From Dendrolimus kikuchii (Eukaryota; Arthropoda; Insecta; Lepidoptera; Lasiocampidae), in NCBI GenBank assembly GCA_019925095.2, contig CM034403.1, positions 3,415,690 to 3,479,689 of the forward strand: DNA of 64,000 bases. Reading direction: 5' to 3'. Below, in pieces: positions 42,604-54,995 of this stretch (positions are counted from its first letter, which is position 1; the number at the start of each line of letters is the position of its first letter). The notes beneath the pieces were generated by a model. It was not told the DNA's origin. It worked only from the letters and a program-made list of their open reading frames with translations, and ran no database searches. Both the position numbers and the translations under genes were made by a program.

Positions 42604-42824
42604 GAAAAAAAAGAAAAATTTTATTTCAAGAAATAGCAACGTAATTACATTCCTTATACATTATTATACACAGAGCATATTTTGAGAATTTGTACGCCGC
42701 ATTTTGAGCAAACAAGGTATTGCGCTCAGCATATTGCTGTGCCGGAATTATATCCGACACAACGCTGATTTTCAGTGCAAACCTTCCTTTTGGCGTAAGA
42801 CAAAAACGACCCAATTTTGTTAAA
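42604..42824. repeat. Repeat V, copy 1
   Basis: About 90 percent like 53031-53243: gtaattacattccttataca, attatatccgacacaacgc, ccttccttttggcgtaagac, cgacccaattttgtt. Class unknown; the T-rich end (ttttatttcaag) could be a LINE 3' end in reverse. Lies 6 bp after the RTE-B TSD. Confidence 0.7.
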
Positions 42825-42869
42825 TAATAATAATAATTAACAGTACAGTCGCTATCTTTTTCTGTTCCA

Positions 42870-43030
42870 CCTATACGGCGAGATTAGTTAAGAATTTCTT
42901 TTGTAATCTAGGTTGCCTAGAAGAAATCGCTTTTAAAGATAAGGCCGCCTGTTATTTTGCCAAGAAGTAGTGTAATTATGCATTTTGTTTTGTGAGCAAT
43001 AAGGTGTTATCTAATCTTATATAAGGTATA
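42870..43030 (+). mobile_element. LINE-U 3' end, copy U3
   Basis: gattagttaagaatttcttt, then ggttgcctagaagaaatcgc, gataaggccgcctgttattt and gtgagcaataaggtgttatc. Runs in the opposite orientation to copies U1 and U2. Confidence 0.7.
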
Positions 43031-43447
43031 CATGTTACCAAGTTTTTTTTCGATGTACAAAGTCGTAAAACTTATTATGTAAATTTAAAAATCAGCCATA
43101 TGAAAACAACGTAGAGAAAACTCCATTTGAACCAAACATTAGTTCACATCTGTGCTTGAAAAATGTTGAGAAATAAAATCTATGGGACATAATGGATTAA
43201 TTTATGAACGTCGTCGAGCTACCTATGCAGGTGGTATACTGCATCACCTGCTGTCAAGGTGAAAGTGCCAAATGTTTATTTAACATAACGAATTATTTAG
43301 AGACCTTAATTGATTCATATCTGACAAACGTCAGAATGAAATACGTACGAAGGGGAAAGTAAGAAACTTGATTTTCTTTTAACATTGAAATTTTGTGTAA
43401 GCTTTACATCCCACATAACTCTTTTTGAGTTGTTTATAATTATGTGG
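43031..43447. other. Unannotated AT-rich stretch
   Basis: Nothing recognised. Confidence 0.35.
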
Positions 43448-43458
43448 CTAATATTATA

Positions 43459-43670
43459 CATACATACATACATAACTTCACGCCAGTTCCCTTGCGGGGT
43501 AGGCACGAACAACAGAGTGCCATTTAGGCTTATTCTTACACACCTCACTTGCCTCTTTGACATTCATAACTCTTGTCATGCAAGCTCGTCTGTTCTTAAG
43601 GCTCCTGACATCACCTTCTGCTAGTACACGATCAATTTGATCATGGAAGGTGTGTCGTGGCCTTCCACGA
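43459..43670 (-). mobile_element. RTE-B copy B12, 212 bp
   Basis: Exact 11-bp TSD CTAATATTATA at 43448-43458 and 43671-43681. Belongs to the KPKWHSV subfamily (gagtgcc, gcctcttt, gcaagctcg). Confidence 0.93.
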
Positions 43671-43685
43671 CTAATATTATAGTTT

Positions 43686-43792
43686 GTTTAAACATGGTAC
43701 AGCCATGATGACAAGCATGGCGGCTCTACCCCAATAGTGGGAGGCCTGAACCCAGCAGTGAGACGTTTATGGACTGTTATTATTATATAAAT
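43686..43792 (+). mobile_element. SINE-T 3' fragment T3
   Basis: atagtgggaggcctgaaccc, agcagtgagacgtttatgga and ctgttattatta: only the last ~100 bp of SINE-T, 5 bp after the RTE-B TSD. Confidence 0.7.
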
Positions 43793-44033
43793 TCGGCCTT
43801 TCCTTCAAATTTTGAGGGTTTATGGACCAAAATACTGAATCTGGGGTCACTTTCGTAAATACACTCTTAAAATTTTAACGATATATGGACCAAACTGACC
43901 CCAGATTAGGATTCAACGCATCGAAGTACATAAGAATGGTCTGTAATTTTGACCAGACCCATTTTCTGGTCTAAATTACATATCACTTTTTATTTTTTTG
44001 TAGGCCAGTGTTGTTTATTGTACAGTATGCTGC

Positions 44034-44145
44034 AATTATTATCTTGATTATAGCTCTTAGGGCCGACTCGATTAGTGTGATAACACGCTCTCACAGAATA
44101 TCAGCGTAACATGGTTAATCTTAGGCTAATAATGTTACGAAAAAG
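44034..44145 (+). repeat. Repeat AA, copy 1
   Basis: Shared with 58225-58350: attatcttgattatagctc, gataacacgctctcacagaa, tatcagcgtaac, ttaatcttaggctaat. Class unknown. Confidence 0.6.
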
Positions 44146-44175
44146 TGTTAACATATTTGACTGCGGCACATAACC

Positions 44176-44412
44176 TCCAGGTGGTAGGTAGGGCATTTGC
44201 CAGACTGTATGGCTACCACCCCTGGTCTAGAGTATGTCGCCATAACAACTTTGAGTTGTGTTCCGGCATCAGTGACCAGGTTCCACTTTCTCCTTCAAAG
44301 TCACATTGGCAGCATCTCTGGTATTGCTAATGTCCATAGGCGACGGTTACCACTTTCCATCACATTTGGGCCGTCAGCCTGTCTGCTGTGCTTCAGCAAT
44401 AATAGAAAGTAT
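44176..44412 (+). mobile_element. SINE-A short form, copy A16, diverged
   Basis: Starts at the common internal point (ctccaggtggtaggtagggc, with a 4-base duplication). Its cagcatctctggtattgcta is closer to the LINE at 23642 than most SINE-A copies are. Confidence 0.8.
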
Positions 44413-44435
44413 TCGTGTCACAAAGAGTCTTGTAA

Positions 44436-44530
44436 TATGCACTGTAATTTATTTGATTTTTATTATTCCGACGTTTCGGCCACTTTTCAGTAGCCCGTGA
44501 TCACGGAAGACAAAGATGTCACGTGTCAAT
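44436..44530 (+). repeat. Repeat X fragment
   Basis: ccgacgtttcggccactttt and gtgatcacggaagacaaaga, the reverse of 28891-28970. Confidence 0.5.
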
Positions 44531-44759
44531 GAGTATTGTTAAAGTTTAATTACTTAGTTTTAAATTTGTTTATGGTTATTATTTACTCTATGGGAGCCTA
44601 ATCTAATTTATCACCGCTTCGCAACATGTTGTGGCTTGAAGAGCCACATGCTGATAAATAAATGAATATAAGCATGTAATAAAAAGCGCGTATTTTAGAA
44701 CAATATTCGTACACAAACTAATAATATGTCCAAATTAAAAAATATATTTAAATACTATA

Positions 44760-44991
44760 CACCTATATAGAATGGGGGAGGATCGCGCGGTGAAAAGAGC
44801 CTATATAGGCAGAACAACGGGACGGCGACCAGTTGGTCGGCCCAGATATCGCTGGAGTGACGTAGTGCAGACTGATCTGCGCGAGCTTCATGCCGATGAC
44901 TGGCAGGAGACAGCGCTGAACAGAACGGAGTGGAGTATTCTCATTTCGGAGGCCAGGACTCATTTTGGGTCGTTGAGCCGCAGCAGTTAGT
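44760..44991 (+). mobile_element. RTE-E copy E4, best-preserved tail
   Basis: Exact 15-bp TSD TATTTAAATACTATA at 44745-44759 and 44992-45006. The frame 44772-44990 reads MGEDRAVKRAYIGRTTGRRP, then GRPRYRWSDVVQTDLREL, DWQETALNR and SEARTHFGSLSRSS, ending at a TAG that lies within the gttagtta tail. As in RTE-B, the stop abuts the tail. Confidence 0.92.
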
Positions 44992-45006
44992 TATTTAAAT
45001 ACTATA

Positions 45007-45835
45007 GACGTCGAGTGTTTAGTTCGTTTAGTTCTAAGTTACGGACCTAATAACAACACAAACATCAGTAAAACATTCCACATTCGTTTTGTTAATTCGT
45101 TAATGCGACCAAAACGCTAGATAATAATTACCACTATTCGTGGCAAGTGAGAATGCTTGTATGTATTTATTGACAAAAATATAAATCTGACATATCGTGT
45201 AACTTTCAAATGCGTATCATATTCACTCAAATACAATATTCATTGAAAATGAGACCCTGTTTCAAAGCAACAAAAATGGTAATAGCCCAACATGCCTATA
45301 TTATTTTAAACCAGTTCGATTTTCAAACAAGCCGCGTTCCATTTGACATTTGTACAGACATCCGTTGAATGACAATTAACTCAATTGGTTGTTATAGAAC
45401 TGTTTTGGCCTCAATGTTGTTATCAAGGGAATTTGCATCTTTTTCAAGGGCGAATGCTGCTTTTAATGAATATTTAAGAATATATAATACGAGTAATACG
45501 ATATATTCGTTATTTTTTAAATTGTAGAGAAACTACCGCACTTGATAACGAGTAATAAGGTTCCGTATCCACTTCAGCAAAACTGATCCCATATTAAATC
45601 TGTATACTCGTGTCTGTGTATCTCTATATATCACTGCTATTTTGCTGAAGAACTACTACTGATGTATGATGTTTGTGAATTTTACTATTTTTGATATAAC
45701 ATTATAATACTCGTATTATGGAAATTCATTTCTAAAATATCACTATGTATCTATCTAAGGTATTCTACAGGACTATCGAGGCATGAAGAAACCCATGAGG
45801 TTTCTGTGTCACAGTCGAATGTTTTTATATACCTA
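45007..45835. other. Unannotated AT-rich stretch
   Basis: No gene or repeat recognised. An imperfect inverted pair (ataatacgagtaat at 45483, aatactcgtattat at 45706) may be the ends of an old small element. Confidence 0.35.
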
Positions 45836-46602
45836 CTAGCTGTGCCCGCGACGTCGTCCGCGTGGAATTTGCTTTCAAAACCCTCAGATTTTGAAACATT
45901 CTTCATTGGTGCTTCGCTCCTATTGGTCTTAGCGTGATGATATATAGCCTATAGCCTTCCTCGATAAATGGGCTATCTAACACTGAAAGAATTTTTCAAA
46001 TCAGACCGGTAGTTCCTGAGATTAGCGCGTTCAATCAAACAATATATTAGTATATTTGGCTACAACACTAATACTTACATTTTAAATATCGCGATATCTT
46101 TTGAATGAAACGGCTGAATTGAATAATTCAATAAGTTCCAGAAAGGTATTGAATTCGTCTTGAATATGGAGTAATTTATTTTGATAAGGATTAATACCAA
46201 GGTACAAAATAAAGAGTTTTGGAGCGACGGCATGTTAATTATTTAAAAAAAATAAAAGTAAACACTTATTGTGAGATAACTACAATAGTTAGACATATGG
46301 TTACGCGATAATTTTTGTAGACAATTATATGTTCTGCAAAGTGGTAGTACATTGTTTTGTTCTATAATCAATAGTTTTCGCAGCGCACGCCATGTAAGGA
46401 TTTTTTCGGGTCATTTTTTTACACCTTGGGTTACATTATTGGAATTTTAGAAAGGATCTCTAATTTTTTTGAAAATATAATATAGCCTTCCTCGATAAAT
46501 GTACTATTCAATACTGAAAGAATTTTTCAAATCGGACCAGCGGTTCCTGAGATTAGCGCGTTTAAACAAACAAACTCATCAGCTTTATAATATTAGTATA
46601 GA
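45836..46602 (-). mobile_element. Composite Helitron-like element Hel-J, copy 1
   Basis: 767 bp. In minus sense it starts TCTATACTAATATTATAAAG after an A and ends ACAGCTAG before T, with a terminal hairpin (CGCGGACGACGTCGCG). Its 3' 220 bp equal a complete Hel-I and its 5' 130 bp repeat the Hel-I 5' half. Between them lie about 415 bp of other sequence (46058-46470) not found elsewhere in the window except in copy 2. The same unit, about 95 percent identical, is inverted at 51414-52185. Confidence 0.85.
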
Positions 46603-46753
46603 TATATAAATGTAAGCATGTTGGAAAAAAAAAATAGTTCCATTGGTTAAATCAATTCGCTTCTTAAGTCATTAAAATAGTCTTCCCTTTCTTCTAGCTG
46701 TTCTAAGCATTTTGCTGAATTTGTGAAAATAAAACACTCCAAATTCCTCCTAC

Positions 46754-46993
46754 TTTTTTTTTTTTTATTGCAGGAGATCAGCAGACAGGCAAACGGCCCA
46801 CTTGATGGAAAGCGGTTACCATTGCCTATGGACATTAGCAACATCAAAGGTCCTACAAATGCGCTGCTGCTCTCTTAAGGGAAACTGGAACCTGGTCACT
46901 AATGCCGGAACACAACTCGAAGGTTGTTATGGCGACATACTTTAGACCAGGGGTGGTAGCCATCCAGTCGGGCAAATGCCCTACCACCTGGCA
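46754..46993 (-). mobile_element. SINE-A short form, copy A17
   Basis: Minus strand, T-run plus attgcaggagatcagcagac to accacctggc, the common short-form start point. Confidence 0.88.
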
Positions 46994-47575
46994 CCTAAAA
47001 CTCGAAATAATTTAATTCTTAGCTACTATCAAAATAAAATCGATAATTGACAGTTTTTTTTTTTTCAAATTTTGTGGCTTGGTTTACACCTTACTTTTAA
47101 GCCAAGTATGCTTTTTTATAGTTTGCCAAAAGTATTCTTAATGTAATCGTATAGTGGGTAGAAACTTTCAACATGAACAGGGCCCGAGGCCTTACTCCCA
47201 AACACCTTTCCTTGTTCGTTTTCGTCCGATAGTCCGAAAAAGTCCTTGAAATTTTAGATACCTAAAAGAAAGAACAAACATTTGTTTGAAACTACTACGC
47301 GTGCGCAAGGTTTGCGGATAACCTCATGATGTCACGCGTCGACGGTCAGTAGGGTTAACAAAAAAAGTTACATAAATAGTTGTTGCAATAAATTTATTAT
47401 TTTAATTTATTATTGTATATCCTTTACATAAGTATATACAATAATAGTAAGTAATACAATACAAAAATGGTAAGTAGTCATTGGCAAACCCTCCTCGCGC
47501 GGCTTATACCATAGTATAGTCTATATAACACAAAAATAAATGGCACATACAACGGAAAGTACACTTAAACTACTA

Positions 47576-47578
<3 letters not shown>
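46994..47578. other. Unannotated stretch
   Basis: Nothing recognised. Confidence 0.35.

Positions 47579-47616
<38 letters not shown>
47579..47616. repeat. (TA)n microsatellite, left block
   Basis: About 19 TA units directly left of an RTE-B insertion. Confidence 0.97.
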
Positions 47617-48128
<512 letters not shown>

Positions 48129-48222
48129 TATGCACAGAAGTGATAACTTTAAATAATCTAACATGAACTATTGAAATTGTTTGAATTGAGAAAAGCTTAG
48201 GGTATTACTTAAATTTTATATA

Positions 48223-48457
48223 TCTTATACTCATATATAAAGCTGAAGAGTTTGTTTGTTTGAACGCGCTAATCTCAGGAACTACGGGTGCGATTTGAAA
48301 TTTTTTTTAGTGATAGATAGCCTGTTTATCAAGGAAAGCTATAGGCTATATATCATCACGTTAAGACCAATAGGCGCGGAGTACCAACGAAGAATGTTTC
48401 AAAATCAGGGGGTTTTGAAAACAAATTCCACTCGGATGACGTCGCGGGCACAGCTAG
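48223..48457 (+). mobile_element. Helitron-like element Hel-I, complete
   Basis: 235 bp, starts TCTTATACTCATATATAAAG after A and ends cgggcacaGCTAG before T. The inner hairpin near the end (ggatgacgtcgcgg) is decayed. Non-autonomous. Confidence 0.78.
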
Positions 48458-48597
48458 TTTTATATATATTAATATGATAATGTAAGGAAAGGTTATTTAT
48501 TAATAAAATCTTTTACTGATTATAAAATATATTTTATTCTTAGTAACAATTCTTGAATATGTACATTATTAGTATAATTATTTAATCAAATTACCGA

Positions 48598-48768
48598 AAT
48601 ACTCTACCTGCTGGTCCTAGGCGGAAGAACAGCGCTGGCCTTAGCAGCTAGCATTACGCTGAGTCGGGGCCAATTTTAGGACTTATATTGATGCAGTTAT
48701 CTTTTATTTTACTCAGTATTGTTAACATGTTTATTTGTCCTAAATAAAATAATTCTTTCTTTCTAAAT
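48598..48768 (+). mobile_element. LINE-type 3' end
   Basis: gaacagcgctggccttagca, cattacgctgagtcggggcc and then aaataaaataattctttctt with a CTTT tail: the shape of a LINE 3' UTR common in insects. No coding kept. Confidence 0.5.
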
Positions 48769-49299
48769 ACGGCTAGCGCTGTGGGTTAGAGTGACAGGGG
48801 AGAAGCCTGCCTACCGCTGCTGTATGCGTGAGAGAAAGGGAAGCCAAACAGACTGGCGCCGTAACGCGTTACGTAACGAAGCGTTTTACCCTTACATAAG
48901 AAATTATCACTTCCACAAGGTAAACAATTCTAATACGAAAACGACCACGAAAGACGTGTGAGAGCGAGGGCTGATCGCCATAAGCATTACTAGTTACGTG
49001 CTTTAAACTACGGCGGTGACACAACCCACCTCTATTAATAATATCGATTGTAATCGAATGAATTATTAACAATTCTATCAAGAGCACTCTCGGGGTTCGT
49101 TCCCTCTGCAATATTAAGGAGTGACGGAGCATATTTCCCTATTGTTATTATTACGCAGCACTTTTCGTATCGCAACAACGAATTCTATTCACAGGTACAA
49201 TGAACCGAATTGGTTTATGCTATATTTTGTGCTTCTTTATATATATTGTGATGTATGTGGCAAAACAGTAAAATACGTACATGTATGTTTGTATCCGTG
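48769..49299. other. Unannotated stretch with overlapping palindromes
   Basis: 48863-48886 contains GTAACGCGTTAC and CGTTACGTAACG overlapping, both perfect 12-bp palindromes, in a CpG-richer patch (48780-48900). No gene recognised. Frames at 48869-49132 (minus) and 49121-49357 (plus) have no domain. Confidence 0.35.
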
Positions 49300-49612
49300 T
49301 ATCCGTGCAGGAACAGAGAAAGAATACAATTTCCTGCGGCCGGGCGGCCTGTCGTAAGAGGCGACAAAACAACCCACAGCCAGGTGGTAGGGCATTTTCC
49401 CGACTGGATGGCTACGACCCCTGGTCTAAAGTATGTCGCCATAACAACCTTGAGTTGTGTTCCGGCATTAGTGACTAGGTTCCAGTCTTACCTTAAGAGA
49501 ACAGCAGCGCATTTGTAGCACCTTTGGTGTTGCAAATGTCCATAGGCGATGGTAACCGCTTTCCATCAAGTGGGCCGTCTGTCTGATGAACTGCTGCAAT
49601 AAAAATGAAAAA
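49300..49612 (+). mobile_element. SINE-A copy A18
   Basis: Full length from TATCCGTGCAGGAACAGAGA to ctgctgcaataaaaatgaaa. The gcctgtctgct part has a 3-6 bp loss. Forms an inverted pair with A19, 105 bp away. Confidence 0.92.
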
Positions 49613-49717
49613 AAAATATTTTGGCAGACACGCGAAACACCTAACCTCATGTACTACATACATCTATCTATCTTTTCTTTTACTTTCTCCCAAAAAGGCT
49701 GATTGGCAATGATAATC

Positions 49718-49936
49718 ATTTTTTAATTGCACGAGTTCAGCGGACAAGCAAACGAACAACGGTCACTAATGCCGGAACACAACTCAAGGTTGTTATGTTG
49801 ACATACTTTAGACCAGGGGTGGTAGCCATCCAGTCGGGCAAATGCCCTACCACCTGGCTGTGGGTTGTTAAGTCGCCTCTTACGCCAGGCCGCCCGGCCG
49901 CAGGAAATTGTATTCTTTCTCCGTTACTGCACGGAT
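49718..49936 (-). mobile_element. SINE-A copy A19, internally deleted
   Basis: Minus strand. About 110 bp of body are lost (aagcaaacgaacaacggtca joins tail to middle). The 5' head is intact (ccgttactgcacggataaaa). Confidence 0.88.
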
Positions 49937-50967
49937 AAAAATAAAAATAAAATAGTGGTAGTTAACCGTAATAAACCCATGTCATGTCTGACCATATTTA
50001 ATTGTATTAAGCGCACAATTTAGTTTAGAAGGAAACCTGTATCAGGTACCTTTTAAAATTAACCTTGAGATTCCCCCAAAAAATTTTAAAATAAATTTTT
50101 CACGCTGTTGACCACAGTTATTATTACTTTCACAAATTCGCAGAATCGCGGTTATGAGTTAAAAACCACCAAACCGTGTTCATTAGCATTAGCAATTCAA
50201 AATGGCCGTTTATACAAATATCATATTATTTTATGAATTGTAATACGTATCATCCCGTTGTAAATCAATTAATTATACGCTTTATGACTGGCTATGTTAC
50301 TACCCGTTCTGTTGACTTGCGCTGGTTAAAATTTGATACAAGCTCCATTCAAGTATTGTCAAATTTCTACCCATGGTAAGACGTAAAGATTAGTACAATG
50401 TAGGAACGAGCCATTGTGAATATATAACCAGATTTTTTATAAGCAAGGCTGTAAAGTATTTTTAAAATATAGTTTTAGTATAGTTCTATGTTTTAAAATA
50501 GAAAACTATAAAAAATTCCAAATGATCAGAAAATATTATCTACACTTAAATACTTGCTACTTACTTTACTAGCTTCTGTCTACGACTGTGTAAAATACGG
50601 AAAATTAAAAAATACGTAATTATTTAGAGTTTTAGCCGAAACTTAATCCGAAAGCTGTGATCTTTACTTTCAAAAAACTGTATAACATTTGTAGAATAGA
50701 CTAATAGCAGAATTGTGGTTGTCTTGAAGCAGAAATCGTGTGTTTGTATTAAAAATTTAAATTGGTTCAACAAATGGGACTTCATAAAACTCCCTTATTA
50801 GTCAATGGCTTACAATTTGGCTAAGGCTTATTTGGACAATACAATCAATATCAACAGTTAACGTTATATGTTTTACTAGTATATTGACAAAACTTATAAA
50901 TCAGTAAATATATTTGTTTAATGTATTAAAAGTTTAATAGGAACATAAACAGATGTAAATTAATGCC
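49937..50967. other. Unannotated AT-rich stretch
   Basis: 1 kb without recognised gene or repeat. Confidence 0.4.
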
Positions 50968-51305
50968 ATGTCCCCATTAGACGAACAGTGAGCAGCCGAC
51001 TGTTCGCGCGTTGATTCTGAGTTGCGTATCGGTCGCTAAATCAATGTGAAGTTAGCAGCGAACTATAGCCGTTTTAGACACGAAGAGCTTGCGAACTCTT
51101 GGGAGGGAAGGTATACGGTTACTATAAAACACTGCGTAACGTTTACGTAGTGAGCGAACTGCGCCGCCGACCGCGCGCATTGTTCGTTGCTAATCGGCCG
51201 CTCACTGAATGAGACGGCAAGCAAAACTGTATGGTCAGTCCATTTAAAAATTATAGAGAGGCAAACGGGAAGCGAACAGCTGCTCGCTATTCGTCTAATA
51301 ACACG
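50968..51305. mobile_element. MITE with ATTAGACGAA termini
   Basis: Left end ccccATTAGACGAACAGTGAGCAGC and right end gctgctcgctattcgtctaat are inverted repeats of about 25 bp with few mismatches, enclosing about 270 bp (tactataaaacactgcgtaa, cgccgccgaccgcgcgcatt). TTA on both outer sides could be a 3-bp TSD. No coding. Confidence 0.7.
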
Positions 51306-51413
51306 ACCTTAAAGATAAGAAACTGTAAGCACTACAACATAAGACATAAATGTAAGCTTTATAGGAGAAAGAAAATAATAATAAAGATTATAACTCCAGA
51401 AGAAAACAAAAAA

Positions 51414-52185
51414 TCTATACTAATATTATAAAGCTGAAGAGTTTGTTTGTTTAAACGCGGTAATCTCAGGAACCGCGGGTCCGATTTGAAAAATTCTTTC
51501 AGTGTTGAATAGTACATTTATCGAGAAAGGCTATAGGCTATATTATATTTTCAAAAGAATTAGGGATCCTTACTAAAAGTCCAATAATGTAACACAAGGT
51601 GTAAAAAAATTACCCGAAAAAATCCTTACACGGCGTGCGCTGCGAAAACTATTGATTATAGAACAAAACAATGTACTACCACTTTGCAGAACATATAATT
51701 GTCTACAAAAAATATCGCGTAACCATATGTCTAACTATTGTAGTTATCTCACAATAAGTGTTTTATTTTATTTTTATAAATAATTAAAATGCCGTTGCTT
51801 CAAAAACTCTTTATTTTGTACCTTGGTATTAATCCTTATCAAAATAAATTACTCCATATTCAAGACGAATTCAAAACCTTTGTAGAACTTTTTGAATTAT
51901 TCAATTCGGACGTTTCATTCAAAAGATATCGCGATATTTAAAATGTAAGTATTAGTGTTGTAGCCAAATATACTAATATTATTTGATTGAACGCGCTAAT
52001 CTCAGAAACTACTGGTTTGATTTGAAAAATTCTTTCAGCGTTGGATAGCCCATTTATCGAGGAAGGCTATAGGCTATATATCATCACGCTAAGATCAATA
52101 GGAGCGGAGCACCAATGAAGAATGTTTCAAAATCGGAGGGTTTTGAAAGCAAATTCCACGCGGACGACGTCGCAGGCACAGCTAG
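51414..52185 (+). mobile_element. Composite Helitron-like element Hel-J, copy 2
   Basis: 772 bp, start TCTATACTAATATTATAAAG after A (51414), end CACAGCTAG before T (52185), hairpin cgcggacgacgtcgc. Matches 45836-46602 in reverse over its whole length, including the ~415-bp internal segment, and stops matching exactly at both ends. It therefore moved as one unit. Confidence 0.87.
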
Positions 52186-52538
52186 TAAAGTATAAAAACA
52201 TAAAAGATAAACGTCTGAAATAATTTTAGTCGCAGAGAGTAAATAACAAAATCTAGATAAACAAAACGTGAGAAGCAACAATTTTAAAAATGAAGAGCTA
52301 CCTGAGTCTAATCTCATAGAATATCTAAAGCAGTTAATCTAGCAAGAGTAACGGCAGTAGTCGCATAGATGAATATTTACAGACCCAAAGTTTAGCATTG
52401 CTAATATGAGACGGCTTCGTCGTTCGCACACAAATCTCGGAGCTACTAAATCACGAATCTCATCAGCATAATCAGCTAATCCATAGGTTCTCATGCAATT
52501 TTACTACATTTACAATGTTTTACATGTATTAGTAGTAT
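52186..52538. other. Unannotated stretch
   Basis: Nothing recognised. Confidence 0.35.
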
Positions 52539-52550
52539 TATATTATAGTA

Positions 52551-53003
52551 CATACATACATACATACATAACTTCACGCCAGTTCCCTTGCGGGGTAGGC
52601 ACGAACAACAGAGCGCCATTTAGGCCCATTCTTACACACCTCACTTGCTTCTTTGACATTCATAACTCTTGTCATGCACACTCGTCTGTTCTTAAGGCTC
52701 CTGACATCACCCTCCGCTAGTACACGATCAATTTGATCATGGAAGGTGTGTCGTGGCCTTCCACGACTTCTGCATCCATCCACTTTTGCGTTGTATATCT
52801 GTTTAGTCATTCTTTCATCATGCATTCTTTCCACATGCCCGAACCACCAGAGCATTCCTTTCCTTACCTTCACCCCGACACTCTCTTTCATACCAACTCT
52901 CTTTTTTACTTCGGTATTACGAACGCGGTCCGCGAGCGTCACTCCGCAGATTTTGCGCAGTGCTCGCATCTCGACCGCGTTTACTCTACTTTCATGCTCT
53001 TAC
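52551..53003 (-). mobile_element. RTE-B copy B14, 453 bp
   Basis: Exact 12-bp TSD TATATTATAGTA at 52539-52550 and 53004-53015. The open frame from MRALRKICG to ARELA is uninterrupted. The 5' break is at the same place as in B10 (gcatgaaagtagag). Confidence 0.94.
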
Positions 53004-53030
53004 TATATTATAGTAGTAGTAGTATATTAT

Positions 53031-53243
53031 AAAGAAAGACTTTATTTGAAGAAATAGCGACGTAATTACATTCCTTATACATTATTATACACAGAGCATA
53101 TTTTCAGAATTTGCCCGCCGCATTTTTCAGCAAACAAAGTTTGCACTCAGCATATTGCCGTGGCGGAATTATATCCGACACAACGCGATTTTCAGTGCAA
53201 ACCTTCCTTTTGGCGTAAGACCAAAACGACCCAATTTTGTTAA
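53031..53243. repeat. Repeat V, copy 2
   Basis: Second copy of 42604-42824, same orientation, again within about 20 bp of an RTE-B TSD. Confidence 0.7.
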
Positions 53244-53286
53244 TCTAATTCTACTTGTGTAATATTTAATTAGTAAATCAAATTTT

Positions 53287-53557
53287 TATCCGTGCAGGAA
53301 CGGAGAAAGAATACAATTTGCTGCGGCCGGGCGGCCTGTCGTAAGAGGCGACTTAACAACCTACAGCCAGGTGGTAGGACATTTGCCCGACTGGATGGCT
53401 ACCACCCCTGGTCTAAATTATGACCAGGTCCCAGTTTCCCTTAAGAGAGCAGCAGCGCATTTGTAGCAACTTTGCTGTTGCAAATGTCCATAGGCGATGG
53501 TAACCGCTTTCCATCAATTGGACCGTCTGCCTGTCTGCTGATCTCCAGCAATAAAAT
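53287..53557 (+). mobile_element. SINE-A copy A20, internally deleted
   Basis: Head TATCCGTGCAGGAACGGAGA to ctccagcaataaaataaata. About 37 bp missing between ggtctaaattatg and accaggtccc. Confidence 0.9.
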
Positions 53558-53787
53558 AAATAAATAAATTTAAATAAAACCAACTATAATATACTTTGTT
53601 ACTTTAAAATTAAAATAAATAAATAACCATATAATTACTTAAATCTATTGGCACATCCCTGTGTGTAGCCGTGTAACAACTAGTATCGTATCATATATTC
53701 GAATACAATTCGATAGAGTGATTACCGAGAACTAAAAAGAGGTACAGTTTGTGAGTTTGTTCATTCCTAGTATTCTCCCATGTTCTG

Positions 53788-54280
53788 TTTTTTAGCCAGG
53801 GGAAATCAAGCAATCAAGACAAGCACAGAAGCTTGCGGGGATAGTTCGCGATCCGCCTGTGGGATTCGTCAGGTCGGGTTGGCACCTAGCATGCCCAGTC
53901 AGAACTGGTGCCACGCTTTTGCCACTCACCAGTTAGGGATACCCACTAAAATCCCTGAATGTTCCATCCTGCGCCTTATGCCAGGGCTACGGGTACATGA
54001 CCTAGCCTCTCCGCAGCCTTGGCAGGCGTGGGCCTCGCAAGGCCACTTCCATTATCAGGGGGACTACTTTTATCCCCACGGGAGGGGATGTGAGCGCGCG
54101 CAGAACACTCGCGCTCTCATCTCGACGGCATGCATGTGTAGGTGAGTGACAAGCCCTGTACCCCAAGGGGCCCTACCCACGCCAGCGCGTCCTCCCTTGG
54201 CGGGAGCGGAGAAAAGACATCCGTTCGCTTTCCCGCCCTGCCTCTTCCATCGTAAGCATGACGCGCTTGCAGAAGGAGGA
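53788..54280 (-). mobile_element. R1-clade LINE 3' end, copy 2
   Basis: Minus-strand copy of the last codons and 3' UTR of the element at 37090-38644 (shared cctgcgccttatgccagggc, actcgcgctctcatctcgac, gttagggatacccactaaaa). 16-bp TSD with one mismatch: ATTCTCCCATGTTCTG at 53772-53787 and ATTCTCCCATGTCCTG at 54281-54296. Only ~493 bp long. Confidence 0.88.
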
Positions 54281-54296
54281 ATTCTCCCATGTCCTG

Positions 54297-54579
54297 ATTT
54301 AACTTAAGAAATTATATCACCTGATAATACCAATGGAAGGTGAATGAACTCGTAATCCAATTATCAAATTCAGTTCACAACATGAAAACACTTTAAATAA
54401 TATATTTTTTAAAATACGTTATGATATCGATAACCATGTCAACTACCTCCCATTAAGTGTCTGTGCTCATCAGATTAGTAATTTGTTATGTAAATTAATC
54501 TGTAGATGTCTTTAGCATGAAATGACAAAAAAGTTTTTTGTGCTTGTAAGAATTAATTTGATAATATGCGTGCTCATAA
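54297..54579. other. Unannotated stretch
   Basis: Nothing recognised. Confidence 0.3.
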
Positions 54580-54750
54580 TGCTGATATTAGACGGATCAA
54601 CCAAAATTGATTCAATTTGGTTGAAAGGCACAGAACTAAAAGGACAAGACGGTATTCAATGACATTGACTAATTCAAGTTTGTTTAAGTTGACCACTTTG
54701 GTTGAGTCATCAAAAATGATAGATAGAAGTTAACCGTCTAATAGGCTTAA
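54580..54750. mobile_element. Small MITE with ATTAGACGG termini
   Basis: Left gctgatATTAGACGGatcaac and right gttaaccgtctaataggct are inverted. Inside the left end is a near-palindrome tcaaccaaaattga / ttcaatttggttga. The terminal core ATTAGACG is the same as in the MITE at 50968. Confidence 0.6.
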
Positions 54751-54989
54751 GGCTTGTAGCAACGACAACGTCCTTGAGGATTTTTCGATACTAATTTCTC
54801 GGGCGGTTGTTTTTTATGCATTATTATTTTATTATTCTGAATAAAATAAAATAGTATTTAAAAAAATAAATAAAACCAAATTATTGATCTCTCTTTTATA
54901 AAGATGTACATTTTTTTCTGTATTTATAGATATTTATTCCGTAACATACTTTTGTATAAACCTTATAAAAAAAAAACAACCTGAGATAT
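54751..54989. other. Unannotated AT-rich stretch
   Basis: Nothing recognised. Confidence 0.3.
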
Positions 54990-54995
54990 AAATAG

